A DNA stretch of 27,235 bases from a virus, in IMG/VR virus record IMGVR_UViG_3300006793_000215, positions 1-27,235 of that record. The stretch is one strand, 5' to 3'. Under the pieces are notes generated by a model. The model was given only the letters and a program-made list of their open reading frames with translations. It did not search any database and was not told the origin of the DNA. This document shows, piece by piece, positions 16,805-24,949 of the stretch (position 1 is its first letter; each line of letters opens with the position of its first letter). The position numbers and the translations under genes are program-made.

Positions 16805-17080
16805 TTATACTTCTGGAGTTTCAGTTGAATCAGTGGTTATCGCTGCGTCTGCTTGCCCCTTATTTTTGTCGTCATTTTTGTCGTCATCATTAGGTTTGCT
16901 TTTCGGTGCGCTACCTCCCGCGGGGGTACTTTGACCTCCAGAAAACTTTTCAGCCATTCCTTTTCCATAGTCTACAAACTTTTTTGAAGCAGCTACATCT
17001 GCAGCTCCTTGTACTAAGCCCATATTCATTTTACACGCGCTGGACGCTTTACTTGTTATTGATCTTGCTTTATATGCCAT
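16805..17080 (-). CDS. Small protein with shared N-terminal peptide, unknown function
   Basis: This 91-aa protein starts MAYKARSITSKASSACKMNM, resembling the opening of the 324-aa protein (MAYK, then an ITxK motif). A small helical segment with LVQGAADVAASKKFVDYGKG follows. The second half is a Gly/Ser/Pro linker and an Asp/Lys-rich disordered tail (PNDDDKNDDKNKG). It is 2 nt downstream of the HExxH gene. No function is recognised. The opposite charge of its tail relative to its basic neighbours is notable. Confidence 0.5.
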   Translation of the reverse strand: MAYKARSITSKASSACKMNMGLVQGAADVAASKKFVDYGKGMAEKFSGGQSTPAGGSAPKSKPNDDDKNDDKNKGQADAAITTDSTETPEV

Positions 17081-17082
17081 AA

Positions 17083-17463
17083 TTATGAATTTTTATATGC
17101 TTCTCTTTCCCATTCAAAGTCGCCACCTTCTTCAGCGCCTTTGCCGGTTTTTTCATCTATTAATTGTCCATTTATTCTTTTGTAAACTCTAGCCGGTGAT
17201 TTAGTATCTTTTTTCCAAGTTACAGTATTGTCGTCATACTGCAATCTACCTTGAGCCATTTGATCTAAATGTACTTTTTCGTGATTTACAGCCTCTTGTT
17301 TCTTTTTACCTTTTAGTGACTTGTCTATAAAAATAGTACCATCATTATTAGCTTCACCTAAAATGCCGCCTTCTAATGTTTTTTTAAAAACAGGTGTATT
17401 ATAAGTTGAGGTTTCTTTGTCTATTCCAACAAGGTCTGCAAAATCTTTTAATCTGAATCCCAT
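17083..17463 (-). CDS. Small HExxH zinc-metallopeptidase-like protein
   Basis: This 126-aa protein contains VNHEKVHLDQMAQG at 59-72, a clear HExxH zinc-binding/catalytic motif (H61, E62, H65). Near the C-terminus is WEREAY (118-123), whose Glu could be the third zinc ligand of a gluzincin-type site. The region between (QYDDNTVTWK, SPARVYKRI) looks strand-rich. The length is that of a minimal metallopeptidase domain without a propeptide or signal peptide. The substrate is unknown: candidates are a virion maturation step, processing of the neighbouring tagged proteins, or a cell-wall peptide bond. It overlaps the winged-helix gene by one base (TAATG). Three conserved ligands make chance unlikely, but activity is inference. 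Confidence 0.6.
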   Translation of the reverse strand: MGFRLKDFADLVGIDKETSTYNTPVFKKTLEGGILGEANNDGTIFIDKSLKGKKKQEAVNHEKVHLDQMAQGRLQYDDNTVTWKKDTKSPARVYKRINGQLIDEKTGKGAEEGGDFEWEREAYKNS

Positions 17464-17903
17464 TATCTATCTTTGTCGTTAATCATATCGTCAATTGCTT
17501 TATTAAAAACTTTATCTGTATATGATTTATTATTATAAAAAACACTAGTCGTAGCTGTAGGTAGATCCTCTTCCGCGAGAAGTATTCTATATATTCTATT
17601 TATTAATCTTTTTGACTTTGAAGAAACTTTATAAACAGCATACTTAGAAGTTGTTCTATTGCGTTCTTTAAAAACATCGATCCAGCCATTCCTTCGTAAT
17701 CTTTCCCATCGGTTTTTATCCCAGCTGTAGGTGTATACCCCATTAATAAAATCATTACGTGTAAACAACTTTTTACAATCTAGGTATATGAGCAACTCAA
17801 GATCAGCGTCTTTAAGATCATAAGTCTTACAAGCCCATCGTCTGACGAGCCTGTAATACTTAAATAAATTTATTTCCCTAAGATCTTCTCCTGTTAATCT
17901 CAT
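17463..17903 (-). CDS. Winged-helix (MarR-like) DNA-binding protein, putative
   Basis: This 146-aa protein has a helical N-terminus (LFKYYRLVRRWACKTYDL), DLELLIYLDCKKLFTRNDF, then WDKNRWERLRRNGWIDVFKE, whose position suits a recognition helix and wing. A final helical part follows (SKSKRLINRIYRILLAEEDL). The spacing resembles MarR-type winged helix-turn-helix proteins of marine phages. It overlaps groES by 4 nt (ATGA) and the HExxH gene by 1 nt. It may regulate late transcription or the host. Lack of an obvious ligand pocket makes plain DNA binding the safest statement. Confidence 0.5.
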   Translation of the reverse strand: MRLTGEDLREINLFKYYRLVRRWACKTYDLKDADLELLIYLDCKKLFTRNDFINGVYTYSWDKNRWERLRRNGWIDVFKERNRTTSKYAVYKVSSKSKRLINRIYRILLAEEDLPTATTSVFYNNKSYTDKVFNKAIDDMINDKDR

Positions 17904-18157
17904 TCAACAATAACAACATCTTTAACAGTTATAACAACATGAAAATTATCTTTCCACTCTATACCAAATCCCGCGTGTTTATCGTATCTAATAATATCAC
18001 CTTCTTTGATTCCTGTAACTTTATCTCCAGCACTTATAACTTTACCTTTTAAGTACCTAATGTCGCTATCCTGCTTTTCGGTTAATTCGATACCTCCAAC
18101 TTTTTTAGGAGCTTCTTTTATCTTGTCTATAACTATGTAATAATTAATCGCTTTCAT
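17900..18157 (-). CDS. groES: Phage co-chaperonin GroES
   Basis: This 85-aa protein has the normal GroES layout: first strands (YYIVIDKIKEA), a mobile loop (about 15-37) with the GroEL-contacting tripeptide inside VGGIELTEK, then LKGKVISAGD, IKEGDIIRYDKHAGF and a last strand VVITVKDVVIVE. It is slightly shorter than bacterial GroES (about 95 aa). GroES caps GroEL and allows folding inside the cavity. It follows groEL with a one-base overlap (TAATG), so the two are translationally coupled. The order is groEL-groES, opposite to nearly all bacterial operons. The hydrophobic IEL tripeptide suggests it can still contact a GroEL apical groove. Confidence 0.85.
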   Translation of the reverse strand: MKAINYYIVIDKIKEAPKKVGGIELTEKQDSDIRYLKGKVISAGDKVTGIKEGDIIRYDKHAGFGIEWKDNFHVVITVKDVVIVE

Positions 18158-19710
18158 TATGCTAACCTTTTATTACTGATTACACAATCCGCAGAGATGA
18201 TGGTTGTTACTACACTTACAGCGTTTTTAAGAGCTGACTTAGTAACTAAAACAGGATCTATAATACCTGCTTTAATCATATTAACTTCTTTGCCTGTTTT
18301 AACATCAATACCTCTATTCTTAACAGAAGGCTTTTTAATTTCAACAATTCCAGCATTATCTAGTATTGTATAATAAGGAGCTTTGATTGATTCAAATAAT
18401 ATCTCTTCTCCTTTATTTTTTGGCTTTAAAGTATTTGCTGCGTTCAGTAAAGCAATTCCTCCTCCAGCTACAATGCCTTCTTTGTAAGCTGCCTTTGTAG
18501 CATGGATTGCGTCCTCAACTCTGTCTTTCTTTTCTTTAAGCTCAACAGGAGTGTCTGCTCCTACATAAACAAGACCTACTTTTCCGGTTAGCATTGACAA
18601 ACGCTGCTCTAGTTTCTTTCTAAAAAACGGGTTTGTTTCTGTTTCTATTTTCTTATTAACATCAGCTACTCTGTCTGTAATATCAATCTCATCGGATATT
18701 TGCAATACGGTTGACTTGTCATCAGTTACAGCTTTGATTGCAGATCCTAATACATTTGGATCAATTAAATCTAAATCATCTCCAAGCTCTTCATTTATAA
18801 TCGTTGCACCCGTAAGTAAAGCTAGATCCTCTATAGTTTCCTGCCTTGTTGGGCCAAAGCCCGGTGCGTCAACTATATTTACTTTTATATTGCCTTTTAC
18901 TTTATTTGACAATAATGTAGCAAATGGCTGCTGCTCTACGCTAGCAACTATCAGTAAGCTTCTTTTTGATTTTATAACGTGTTCTAAGACGCTTTGTATT
19001 TTTCTTATATTAGGAATAGGAGAAGAAACAATAAGCACGTAAGGATCGTTTAAAACAGCCGTTCCTTTGTCTTTGTCTGTTATTAGATGCGGCGATTTTA
19101 GCCCGCTATCAAATTGTACGCCTTCAACAAAATCAACATAAGTTTCATTTGTATCAGACTCCTCCATTAATACAACTCCATTTTTTCCAACTTGCTCGTA
19201 AGCTTCGCCAATTTTGGTTCCAAGTTCTGTGTCGTTATTGCAGCTAATGATAGCAACGTTTTGTAACATTTCCCCTTTAACTTCAGTACTGGTTTTATCA
19301 AGATATACCTTAACTTTATCAGCACCACTAATAATGCCACTTTTAAGTTCTCTAACTTTTTCTTCATCTAAATGTTTATTTGCAATTTTTAATAGAGAGT
19401 GAGCAAGCACGGTTGATGTTGTTGTACCGTCTCCTGCTTCTCTAACTGTATTTCTAGCTGCTTCTTTTATTAGTGTCGCACCTATGTTTTCAACCGGATG
19501 TAATAAGACTACGCTTTCTGCAACGGTTACACCGTCTTTTGTTATTACCGGCTTTCCAAGAGCATCTTCGTAAATAACGCATTTTCCTGAAGCACCTAAG
19601 GTTGATTTCACTGCGTTTGCTAATTTTTCTACTCCTGATATAATTTGACTATTTGCCTCACTTCCGAAAGTAAGGGTTTTAACGATTTCGTTAGGATTAT
19701 TAAATTCCAT
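18157..19710 (-). CDS. groEL: Phage chaperonin GroEL
   Basis: This 517-aa protein is collinear with bacterial GroEL over the equatorial, intermediate and apical domains. ATPase residues are kept: VITKDGVTVAES (D59 = E. coli D52), EAGDGTTTSTVLA (D94 = D87), KKDRVEDAIHATKAA (D400 = D398) and EGIVAGGG. By hand alignment the apical groove differs: E. coli Y199, Y203, F204, L234 and V264 read L204, H208, L209, Q239 and S268 here. The C-terminus stops at ISADCVISNKRLA and lacks the GGM-repeat tail. So the folding cage should hydrolyse ATP but bind a different client set, plausibly the phage capsid or tail proteins. It is coupled to groES downstream. Divergence is uniform, as expected of a long-resident phage gene. 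Confidence 0.92.
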   Translation of the reverse strand: MEFNNPNEIVKTLTFGSEANSQIISGVEKLANAVKSTLGASGKCVIYEDALGKPVITKDGVTVAESVVLLHPVENIGATLIKEAARNTVREAGDGTTTSTVLAHSLLKIANKHLDEEKVRELKSGIISGADKVKVYLDKTSTEVKGEMLQNVAIISCNNDTELGTKIGEAYEQVGKNGVVLMEESDTNETYVDFVEGVQFDSGLKSPHLITDKDKGTAVLNDPYVLIVSSPIPNIRKIQSVLEHVIKSKRSLLIVASVEQQPFATLLSNKVKGNIKVNIVDAPGFGPTRQETIEDLALLTGATIINEELGDDLDLIDPNVLGSAIKAVTDDKSTVLQISDEIDITDRVADVNKKIETETNPFFRKKLEQRLSMLTGKVGLVYVGADTPVELKEKKDRVEDAIHATKAAYKEGIVAGGGIALLNAANTLKPKNKGEEILFESIKAPYYTILDNAGIVEIKKPSVKNRGIDVKTGKEVNMIKAGIIDPVLVTKSALKNAVSVVTTIISADCVISNKRLA

Positions 19711-19731
19711 TAAATTAAATTTGATTGATTT

Positions 19732-20022
19732 TTACTTGAATGTTTTTACTACTTTTGGTCCGTTTATAAATTTAACTTTCTTATTGTAGTGCTCGACAGT
19801 CTTATCAACAGATGTTTCAGCCGCTTCAATTGTTTCACGTCGTGTTACATCTTTCCATTCGTTTTCATTTCGAATATCCTGATATTCTGTCTGGTAATAA
19901 CCGTTTGGCAGTTGAACTATACGCCAATTTTTTTTATCAGCAATATGCTCCCACAGTTTTAAACGGTTTTCATCTGGTTGCGGGTGACTACTCCACGATT
20001 CAGTCTGGTAAAATAGTGTCAT
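19732..20022 (-). CDS. Small conserved phage protein upstream of groEL
   Basis: This 96-aa protein has DENRLKLWEHIADKKNWRIV, then QLPNGYYQTEY, VTRRETIEAAETSVDKTVEH, and a basic end (INGPKVVKTFK). Trp/Tyr-rich short strands followed by one amphipathic helix suggest a small alpha/beta domain. I have seen similar small proteins in marine phages but know no function. It lies 21 nt upstream of groEL and 75 nt downstream of the preceding gene, with an A/T-rich leader containing repeated AAAACCAA units on the coding strand. Confidence 0.55.
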   Translation of the reverse strand: MTLFYQTESWSSHPQPDENRLKLWEHIADKKNWRIVQLPNGYYQTEYQDIRNENEWKDVTRRETIEAAETSVDKTVEHYNKKVKFINGPKVVKTFK

Positions 20023-20097
20023 TGGTTTTGGTTTTAAATTACTATTGGTTTTATACCTTTATGGTATGGTTATATTATTACGTGTAAACTTAATTAT

Positions 20098-20421
20098 TTA
20101 CTCCCCTATTGTCATTGTTATAGACGTTGGGTTTATTAAGGCTTCTATTTGACCAGCAATACCAGCTTCTATAGATGCTACTTGCTCTTCGCCCATAGCC
20201 TCCTTAGTCCACTCAACAACTATTTCGTTGGTTAAGTCTTCAAATGGTATAAAATCACCACCTTCATTTAAAGGTACAATTTGAGTTCCTATGCTGCTCG
20301 CAAAATAATCTCCATCAACACCTGTTACTGTCCAGTGTACGTTGTACACTACATCCGTCTGCCCTTCTTCTTGAGGGTGTACATCTACTGTTTTACAATT
20401 CCAATCGTAAGTTACTGCCAT
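20098..20421 (-). CDS. Conserved small phage protein downstream of fibre gene
   Basis: This 107-aa protein contains YDWNCKTVDVHPQEEGQTDV, VVYNVHWTVTGVDG, an acidic middle (FEDLTNEIVVEWTKEAMG) and a C-terminal ALINPTSITMTIGE. The 'TYxWN ... DVVYNVHW ... LINPxSVT' pattern is common in phage genomes, usually near tail-fibre genes, and is unassigned. A beta-sandwich with one helix is likely. It starts 2 nt after the stop of the 1119-aa fibre, so it may be a fibre-assembly helper or minor virion protein. Confidence 0.6.
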   Translation of the reverse strand: MAVTYDWNCKTVDVHPQEEGQTDVVYNVHWTVTGVDGDYFASSIGTQIVPLNEGGDFIPFEDLTNEIVVEWTKEAMGEEQVASIEAGIAGQIEALINPTSITMTIGE

Positions 20422-20423
20422 TT

Positions 20424-23400
20424 TTATTTATTTTCTAAAGTTTGTATTCTTGTTTCTAGTTGTTCTATTTTTGATATAGCTTCTTGAAGAGCTGCTGTCA
20501 ATAAAGGTACTATTTTAGCTTGATCTATTCCTTGATAAGATGGTTTATTATTTTCATCAACCGCATCCTTTTCACCTGATACAGCTTCTGGTATTACTTC
20601 AGCCACTTCGTGAGCTATAAAGCCATCTACTTTATAATCGCTTGGTCCTTCTTTCCAACTAAACCTATTAGGTTTTAATTTATTTAATCTATCTAGAGCG
20701 TTGTTTATAGGTGTAATATTTTCTTTAAGTCTATAATCCGAACTCGTATTGTATTGAACTCCGTATTGGTTCATAGATATGTAGCCCCTAACAGCATAGT
20801 TAGATCTTATAAATTCTATAATTCGTAGCGGAGTGCTGGTAGAAGACGATGTAGATCTTATTCTCATTAGCTGAGAAGATGAGTTAGATGTAGATCCTTG
20901 TATATAAAGCTTAGAACTTGGACTAGTCATTCCAATACCTACGTTGCCGCCAAGTGGATTTAATAACATGTTATAAGCTGTTGCAGAGGTATTGCTTTGA
21001 GCTTGCAACCAAGAAGCCCCAACATTGTTTACACCTATATTTAATCCATAGCTGTTAGCTGTGTTACTAACAAATAGCGGAGCTGTAGAAGATCCTAAAG
21101 ATGGATCGTCGTCACCTGTTAAACCTGATACATGTAATTTAGTTCTAGGACCAGTCGTACCAATACCGAAATTGCCATTAGCGTGCAATGTTGCTCTTAT
21201 AGAGTTTGATGTTCCTAAATATAAATTAGAAGTATATTCATTTACAAATTCTAAATCGTTTGTGTTTGTTCTATAACCTAATCTACTTACAACTGCTCCT
21301 CCATCTTGCTTTAATATTATTTGGGGATTATCAGTTTCAGTAACATTATCAGAGTCAGCTTCTATAAGTATTCTAGCTGGACCTGTTGATTTTAAATGCA
21401 GTAGCTCTGAAGGACTAGTTGTTCCAATACCAACATTGCCTTGACCTGAAACAACCATTTTATCTGAGCCAGAAGATCTTAATCTAAGTAGATATCCATT
21501 TGTTGTAGATGTATTATTCGCAAATATAGCTGAATCTGTAAATGATGAGCTTGAATTTTCTACAATTAAACCATTTTGAGCTGTCCCGTTAAAAATATGT
21601 GTTTTAGCGTTCGGCAAAGTAGTTCCAATACCTACGTTGCCGCCTAAAGGCTGAAGGTTTAAGTTGTATAGTGTCGTGTTTGTATCTGCTCTTTGAGATT
21701 GAATCCAACCCCATCCAGAGCCACTAACACCCATGTTAATACCATAAGATTTATTAGTATTTGAAACAAATAATCCTCCATTTGTAGTTCCTGCTACAGG
21801 AGTATCACTGCCAGCACCGCTAGCTACATGAAGTTTTGCTTTAGGGTCAGTCGTATTAACACCAACGTTGCCAGTAGTATTGTGTATTCGTATTCTTTCA
21901 GAACCAGCCCCGTAAAATATTTGACCAATACCTGATACTGTTTGGTTAATCAAATAATTATTAGTAACATAATTATAAGCTTTTACTACGCCGTTAGCTT
22001 GAAAAGCTATACCTCCAGATGTTGTTGTAGAAGTAGATCCCAAGCTTAAAGTTGTACTCGTGGAAGATATACTAGTAAGACTAGTAGTTCCAATACCAAC
22101 GTTGCCTGAACTATTAATAACCATTTTTTGAGTAGCATTAGTCCAAAACTCCATGTTGTTACCAGCCATCTCATATCTAATCCTACCTAAAGTTTGAGTT
22201 GAAGCATTACCAAACCAAAGCTCAGCTTCATTAGCGGCTGTTAAAGTTAGAAAATTCCTATTACTAGCTGTGCTTTCAAATATAGCTGACGTTCCAAAGG
22301 TAGGTGACCAAGTTCTTAAAGTGCCGTTTGCTACGTGAAGTTTAGCCTGGGGACTAGTCGTTCCAATACCAACGTTGCCGCCGTTTAGTATGGTCATTTT
22401 TGTGTCTGAAAACTGAACGTTTCCAGAGTCAGCTGTAGAGTCTAAAGCAAAGTGCATGTCACTTCTTCCAAAACTACCCGCTGCATTTCTAGCTATAATA
22501 GCTGCTTTTTCATAATTGGTTTCAGAAGCAATAGTGCTAAACTTTAAAGTAGCCTCTGTTCCAGCGGCGCTATTGTAAGCTAGTATTTTTACGTCAGTAT
22601 TAGAAGTTCCATTTCTAACAGTAAGTTTTTCACTTGGGCTAGTTGTTCCAATGCCGACGTTGCCGCCAGACAATATTGTCATTCTCTGCGAGTTATTAGT
22701 CCAAATGGCTAACGTGGACGCTTTGTAGTTTAGAAGGTTGACTTGACCTCCCATGTTTGAACTATTATTTATTATCTGAAATCCATTTGCGTTAGTATCT
22801 GTATTATTTGACATTTTTAACCTAGTAGATCCAGTTGAGTCATTTCTAACATGAAGATAAGTGTTAGAATCTGTTGACGCTACTTCTAGTTTAGAATCTG
22901 GACTAGTAGTTCCAATACCGACGTTGCCTAAAAAATAACCCTTACCATCAAAATATCCAGCCCATCCACCTGCTCCGCTAGCATCTCCATATATAGCAAA
23001 ACCTCCTGAAGTACTTACTTTTCCAGCTACACCAACAGAGTTAGCGTAAAGCGTGTCTGTACTATCGTTTATTCCTAATACTGCCGCACGGTTTGTGTAA
23101 TCCACTGGGCCGCTATTTGTAGTAACTGAGTGAAGTCTACTAGTTGGAGTAGTTGTTCCAATACCTAATCTCTGGTTAGCGTGGTCTACATATAATGGAG
23201 TCGGCACGTCGTTAACACGTCCCGCGCCAAATACCTCTATAGTACCATTAGTATTATCATCTCTAATTACAACACCTACTTTTTGAATATACTTTACTCC
23301 AGTTGGTTTTGTAGTAGTAAGACCTCCTGGAGCGTCACTTACAAACACCTCGTCGCCAACCTGAAAAGCAGATGTATCAATACCTGACACCTTACCAAAC

Positions 23401-23783
23401 ATGATAGCATCACCCTCGTCGTTGTTACCGCCAGAGGCATCTAAATCCTCGTTTAGTATACCTAAAGCTGGCATTTTGCCTGTAGCGTTATTGTCAGCTA
23501 AAGCAACTTCAATTAAGTTGCCGCTTGGTGGAGAGATAGATACATTTTCGCATATAACTTGACCTTTGGTCATTGCAGATAACGTAGAGTTTTTAACTCT
23601 TAAGATAACAGACTTAGCTTTATCAGCTTCTCCTGCTACAACGTCACCTTGGTCTATCCACTCGACGCCAGCTACGCCGTTTCCGTCTACTCCTAGTGAA
23701 GAAAGTATTTTCCCATCGGTTCCAGCTGAACCAGCTGAATCTTCAATACCAGCTTGAGACTCTATGTTACTTTTAAACTTCAT
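20424..23783 (-). CDS. Tail fibre/spike with C-terminal S74 intramolecular chaperone
   Basis: This 1119-aa protein has an N-terminal module (about 1-200) with SAGTDGKILSSLGVDGNGV and a beta-barrel-like segment. Ten copies of an 'NVGIGTTSPxxKLHV' unit follow, separated by 60-95 variable residues, as in beta-helical trimeric fibres. The last ~105 residues form a Peptidase_S74 intramolecular chaperone: SSDYRLKENITPINNALDRL, FIAHEVAEVIPEAVSG and a terminal coiled coil (QLETRIQTLENK). The expected Ser-Lys dyad is S1015/K1020, with the five-residue spacing of the K1F enzyme; autocleavage would release the chaperone. It is the main receptor-binding candidate. No lyase or sialidase motif is recognisable in the repeats. 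Confidence 0.85.
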   Translation of the reverse strand: MKFKSNIESQAGIEDSAGSAGTDGKILSSLGVDGNGVAGVEWIDQGDVVAGEADKAKSVILRVKNSTLSAMTKGQVICENVSISPPSGNLIEVALADNNATGKMPALGILNEDLDASGGNNDEGDAIMFGKVSGIDTSAFQVGDEVFVSDAPGGLTTTKPTGVKYIQKVGVVIRDDNTNGTIEVFGAGRVNDVPTPLYVDHANQRLGIGTTTPTSRLHSVTTNSGPVDYTNRAAVLGINDSTDTLYANSVGVAGKVSTSGGFAIYGDASGAGGWAGYFDGKGYFLGNVGIGTTSPDSKLEVASTDSNTYLHVRNDSTGSTRLKMSNNTDTNANGFQIINNSSNMGGQVNLLNYKASTLAIWTNNSQRMTILSGGNVGIGTTSPSEKLTVRNGTSNTDVKILAYNSAAGTEATLKFSTIASETNYEKAAIIARNAAGSFGRSDMHFALDSTADSGNVQFSDTKMTILNGGNVGIGTTSPQAKLHVANGTLRTWSPTFGTSAIFESTASNRNFLTLTAANEAELWFGNASTQTLGRIRYEMAGNNMEFWTNATQKMVINSSGNVGIGTTSLTSISSTSTTLSLGSTSTTTSGGIAFQANGVVKAYNYVTNNYLINQTVSGIGQIFYGAGSERIRIHNTTGNVGVNTTDPKAKLHVASGAGSDTPVAGTTNGGLFVSNTNKSYGINMGVSGSGWGWIQSQRADTNTTLYNLNLQPLGGNVGIGTTLPNAKTHIFNGTAQNGLIVENSSSSFTDSAIFANNTSTTNGYLLRLRSSGSDKMVVSGQGNVGIGTTSPSELLHLKSTGPARILIEADSDNVTETDNPQIILKQDGGAVVSRLGYRTNTNDLEFVNEYTSNLYLGTSNSIRATLHANGNFGIGTTGPRTKLHVSGLTGDDDPSLGSSTAPLFVSNTANSYGLNIGVNNVGASWLQAQSNTSATAYNMLLNPLGGNVGIGMTSPSSKLYIQGSTSNSSSQLMRIRSTSSSTSTPLRIIEFIRSNYAVRGYISMNQYGVQYNTSSDYRLKENITPINNALDRLNKLKPNRFSWKEGPSDYKVDGFIAHEVAEVIPEAVSGEKDAVDENNKPSYQGIDQAKIVPLLTAALQEAISKIEQLETRIQTLENK
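20936..23180 (-). repeat. Ten dispersed fibre repeats (GIGTTSP units)
   Basis: On the plus strand a 15-20 bp core close to GTTCCAATACCAACGTTGCC recurs at about 20936, 21150, 21419, 21622, 21849, 22086, 22356, 22639, 22906 and 23153, at 200-290 bp intervals. Each encodes the NVGIGTT turn of the fibre. The copies are near-identical at DNA level while the spacers are diverse, so unequal recombination could add, delete or swap receptor-binding segments. Confidence 0.8.
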
Positions 23784-23805
23784 AAATTAAATTTTATTTT
23801 TATTG

Positions 23806-24936
23806 TTACCCTATTTTCTGCACTAGGATAGTAATGTCTGTTGCTTCAGCTACTGATATAGTAGCTACAGAAGTTGATGCTTGTCCAACTGTGCCTGTTC
23901 TAGTTACATCACAGTATACAGTGTCTCCAGCAGCATTTATTGTTTGCACTATAGTATTCTTACCAAATAAATGGTTAACAGTTCCAGACAGATTTCCAGC
24001 TGCAATCGTGCCTGTTGCAGAAGTTGCGTTTAACTGCACAAAGCCGGTTGTGTCAACCGTAAAGTCGTCTTGATCGTAACGAGATATACCGAGTTCAGCG
24101 GTGACACTTGTACCTTGTGTAGCTATTCCAATATTGTTTTGAACGGTTGTCCAATCAGATAACGCTCCATTTCCAGATGCTAAATCGTCTTCCGCTATAA
24201 GAACATCTCCTACCTCAACGTTTTCACCATAAAAAGTACCTGCGACAGTGACTGTATATGTCCAACCTCTATTTACCGCTATTTGAGTTCCTCTACTGTC
24301 TAAGTAATCACTTGTGCCAGCCACTTTACCAGTTGCACCATCAAAGCCTCCTTGATAAATTAGTCCGCCAGCTACAGAATCATCAATGTAGGTTTTTACT
24401 AACGTTAAAGCCTCTACTGGTATATCTCCAAAAGTTGTTTTCTTAACTATATCAGTTGTTAATGCGGGATTTGCGTTATCTGTGAAGTCGTTAAAAGGTA
24501 TTGTATCATCCGCTGCAGCTGTAGCCGAACCTTGATTAACCACATAATTATTAGATACACCAACACCGCCATCTACTTTTAAACCTACAGTAAGGGTTTT
24601 AGTTGTAGTTGCTTGGCCTGTTAAATTAGATGTTAAATCTGCAGTTGCAGCTATTTTAACAGTGTCACCTGATGCTATCGAACCGGTTATAGCGGGATTT
24701 GCGCTATCACTTAAAGTGAATGCGTAAGAGCTCGATACTTCAGCCCATTGGTAAGATGGAGGGTTTGTAGCAGGTGTTACTTCTTTACCTACTTTAAGCA
24801 CGTTGCTTGTTGTGTTATAATATAACTGACCCTCTACAGGTGTTCCAGCAAGATTATCACTTGCTTGATTTTCTATCCTTGGATGAAGTAGCTGATTTTG
24901 GTTGTAATCAACGTTGTTTAAAAAATTAATTGCCAT
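23806..24936 (-). CDS. Fibre-like tail protein
   Basis: This 376-aa protein is Ala/Thr/Gly/Val-rich and beta-like throughout. The N-terminus NFLNNVDYNQNQLLHPRIEN and GTPVEGQLYYNTTSNVLKVG are typical of fibre proteins from marine phages (N-terminal attachment, then 'PxEGQxYYNTTxN'). The middle has VALTLVKTYIDDSV-like and GGFDGATGK segments, and the C-terminus ends in DITILVQKIG. There is no S74 domain or enzymatic motif. It lies between the 239-aa tail protein and the long spike with gaps of 13 and 22 nt, so the four tail genes are one unit. The role is probably a second fibre or a fibre shaft. Confidence 0.6.
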   Translation of the reverse strand: MAINFLNNVDYNQNQLLHPRIENQASDNLAGTPVEGQLYYNTTSNVLKVGKEVTPATNPPSYQWAEVSSSYAFTLSDSANPAITGSIASGDTVKIAATADLTSNLTGQATTTKTLTVGLKVDGGVGVSNNYVVNQGSATAAADDTIPFNDFTDNANPALTTDIVKKTTFGDIPVEALTLVKTYIDDSVAGGLIYQGGFDGATGKVAGTSDYLDSRGTQIAVNRGWTYTVTVAGTFYGENVEVGDVLIAEDDLASGNGALSDWTTVQNNIGIATQGTSVTAELGISRYDQDDFTVDTTGFVQLNATSATGTIAAGNLSGTVNHLFGKNTIVQTINAAGDTVYCDVTRTGTVGQASTSVATISVAEATDITILVQKIG

Positions 24937-24949
24937 TAGTTTGTTTTTG

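Noticed and set aside
20053-20067. ATACC/GGTAT hairpin in the 75-nt gap upstream of the 96-aa gene
   Set aside because: Only a 5-bp stem with no T-run on the transcribed strand; expected by chance.
20936-23180. Regularly spaced repeats resembling a CRISPR or DGR
   Set aside because: Spacing is 200-290 bp, the repeats are inside one coding frame and encode a fibre turn; no cas gene or reverse transcriptase is present.
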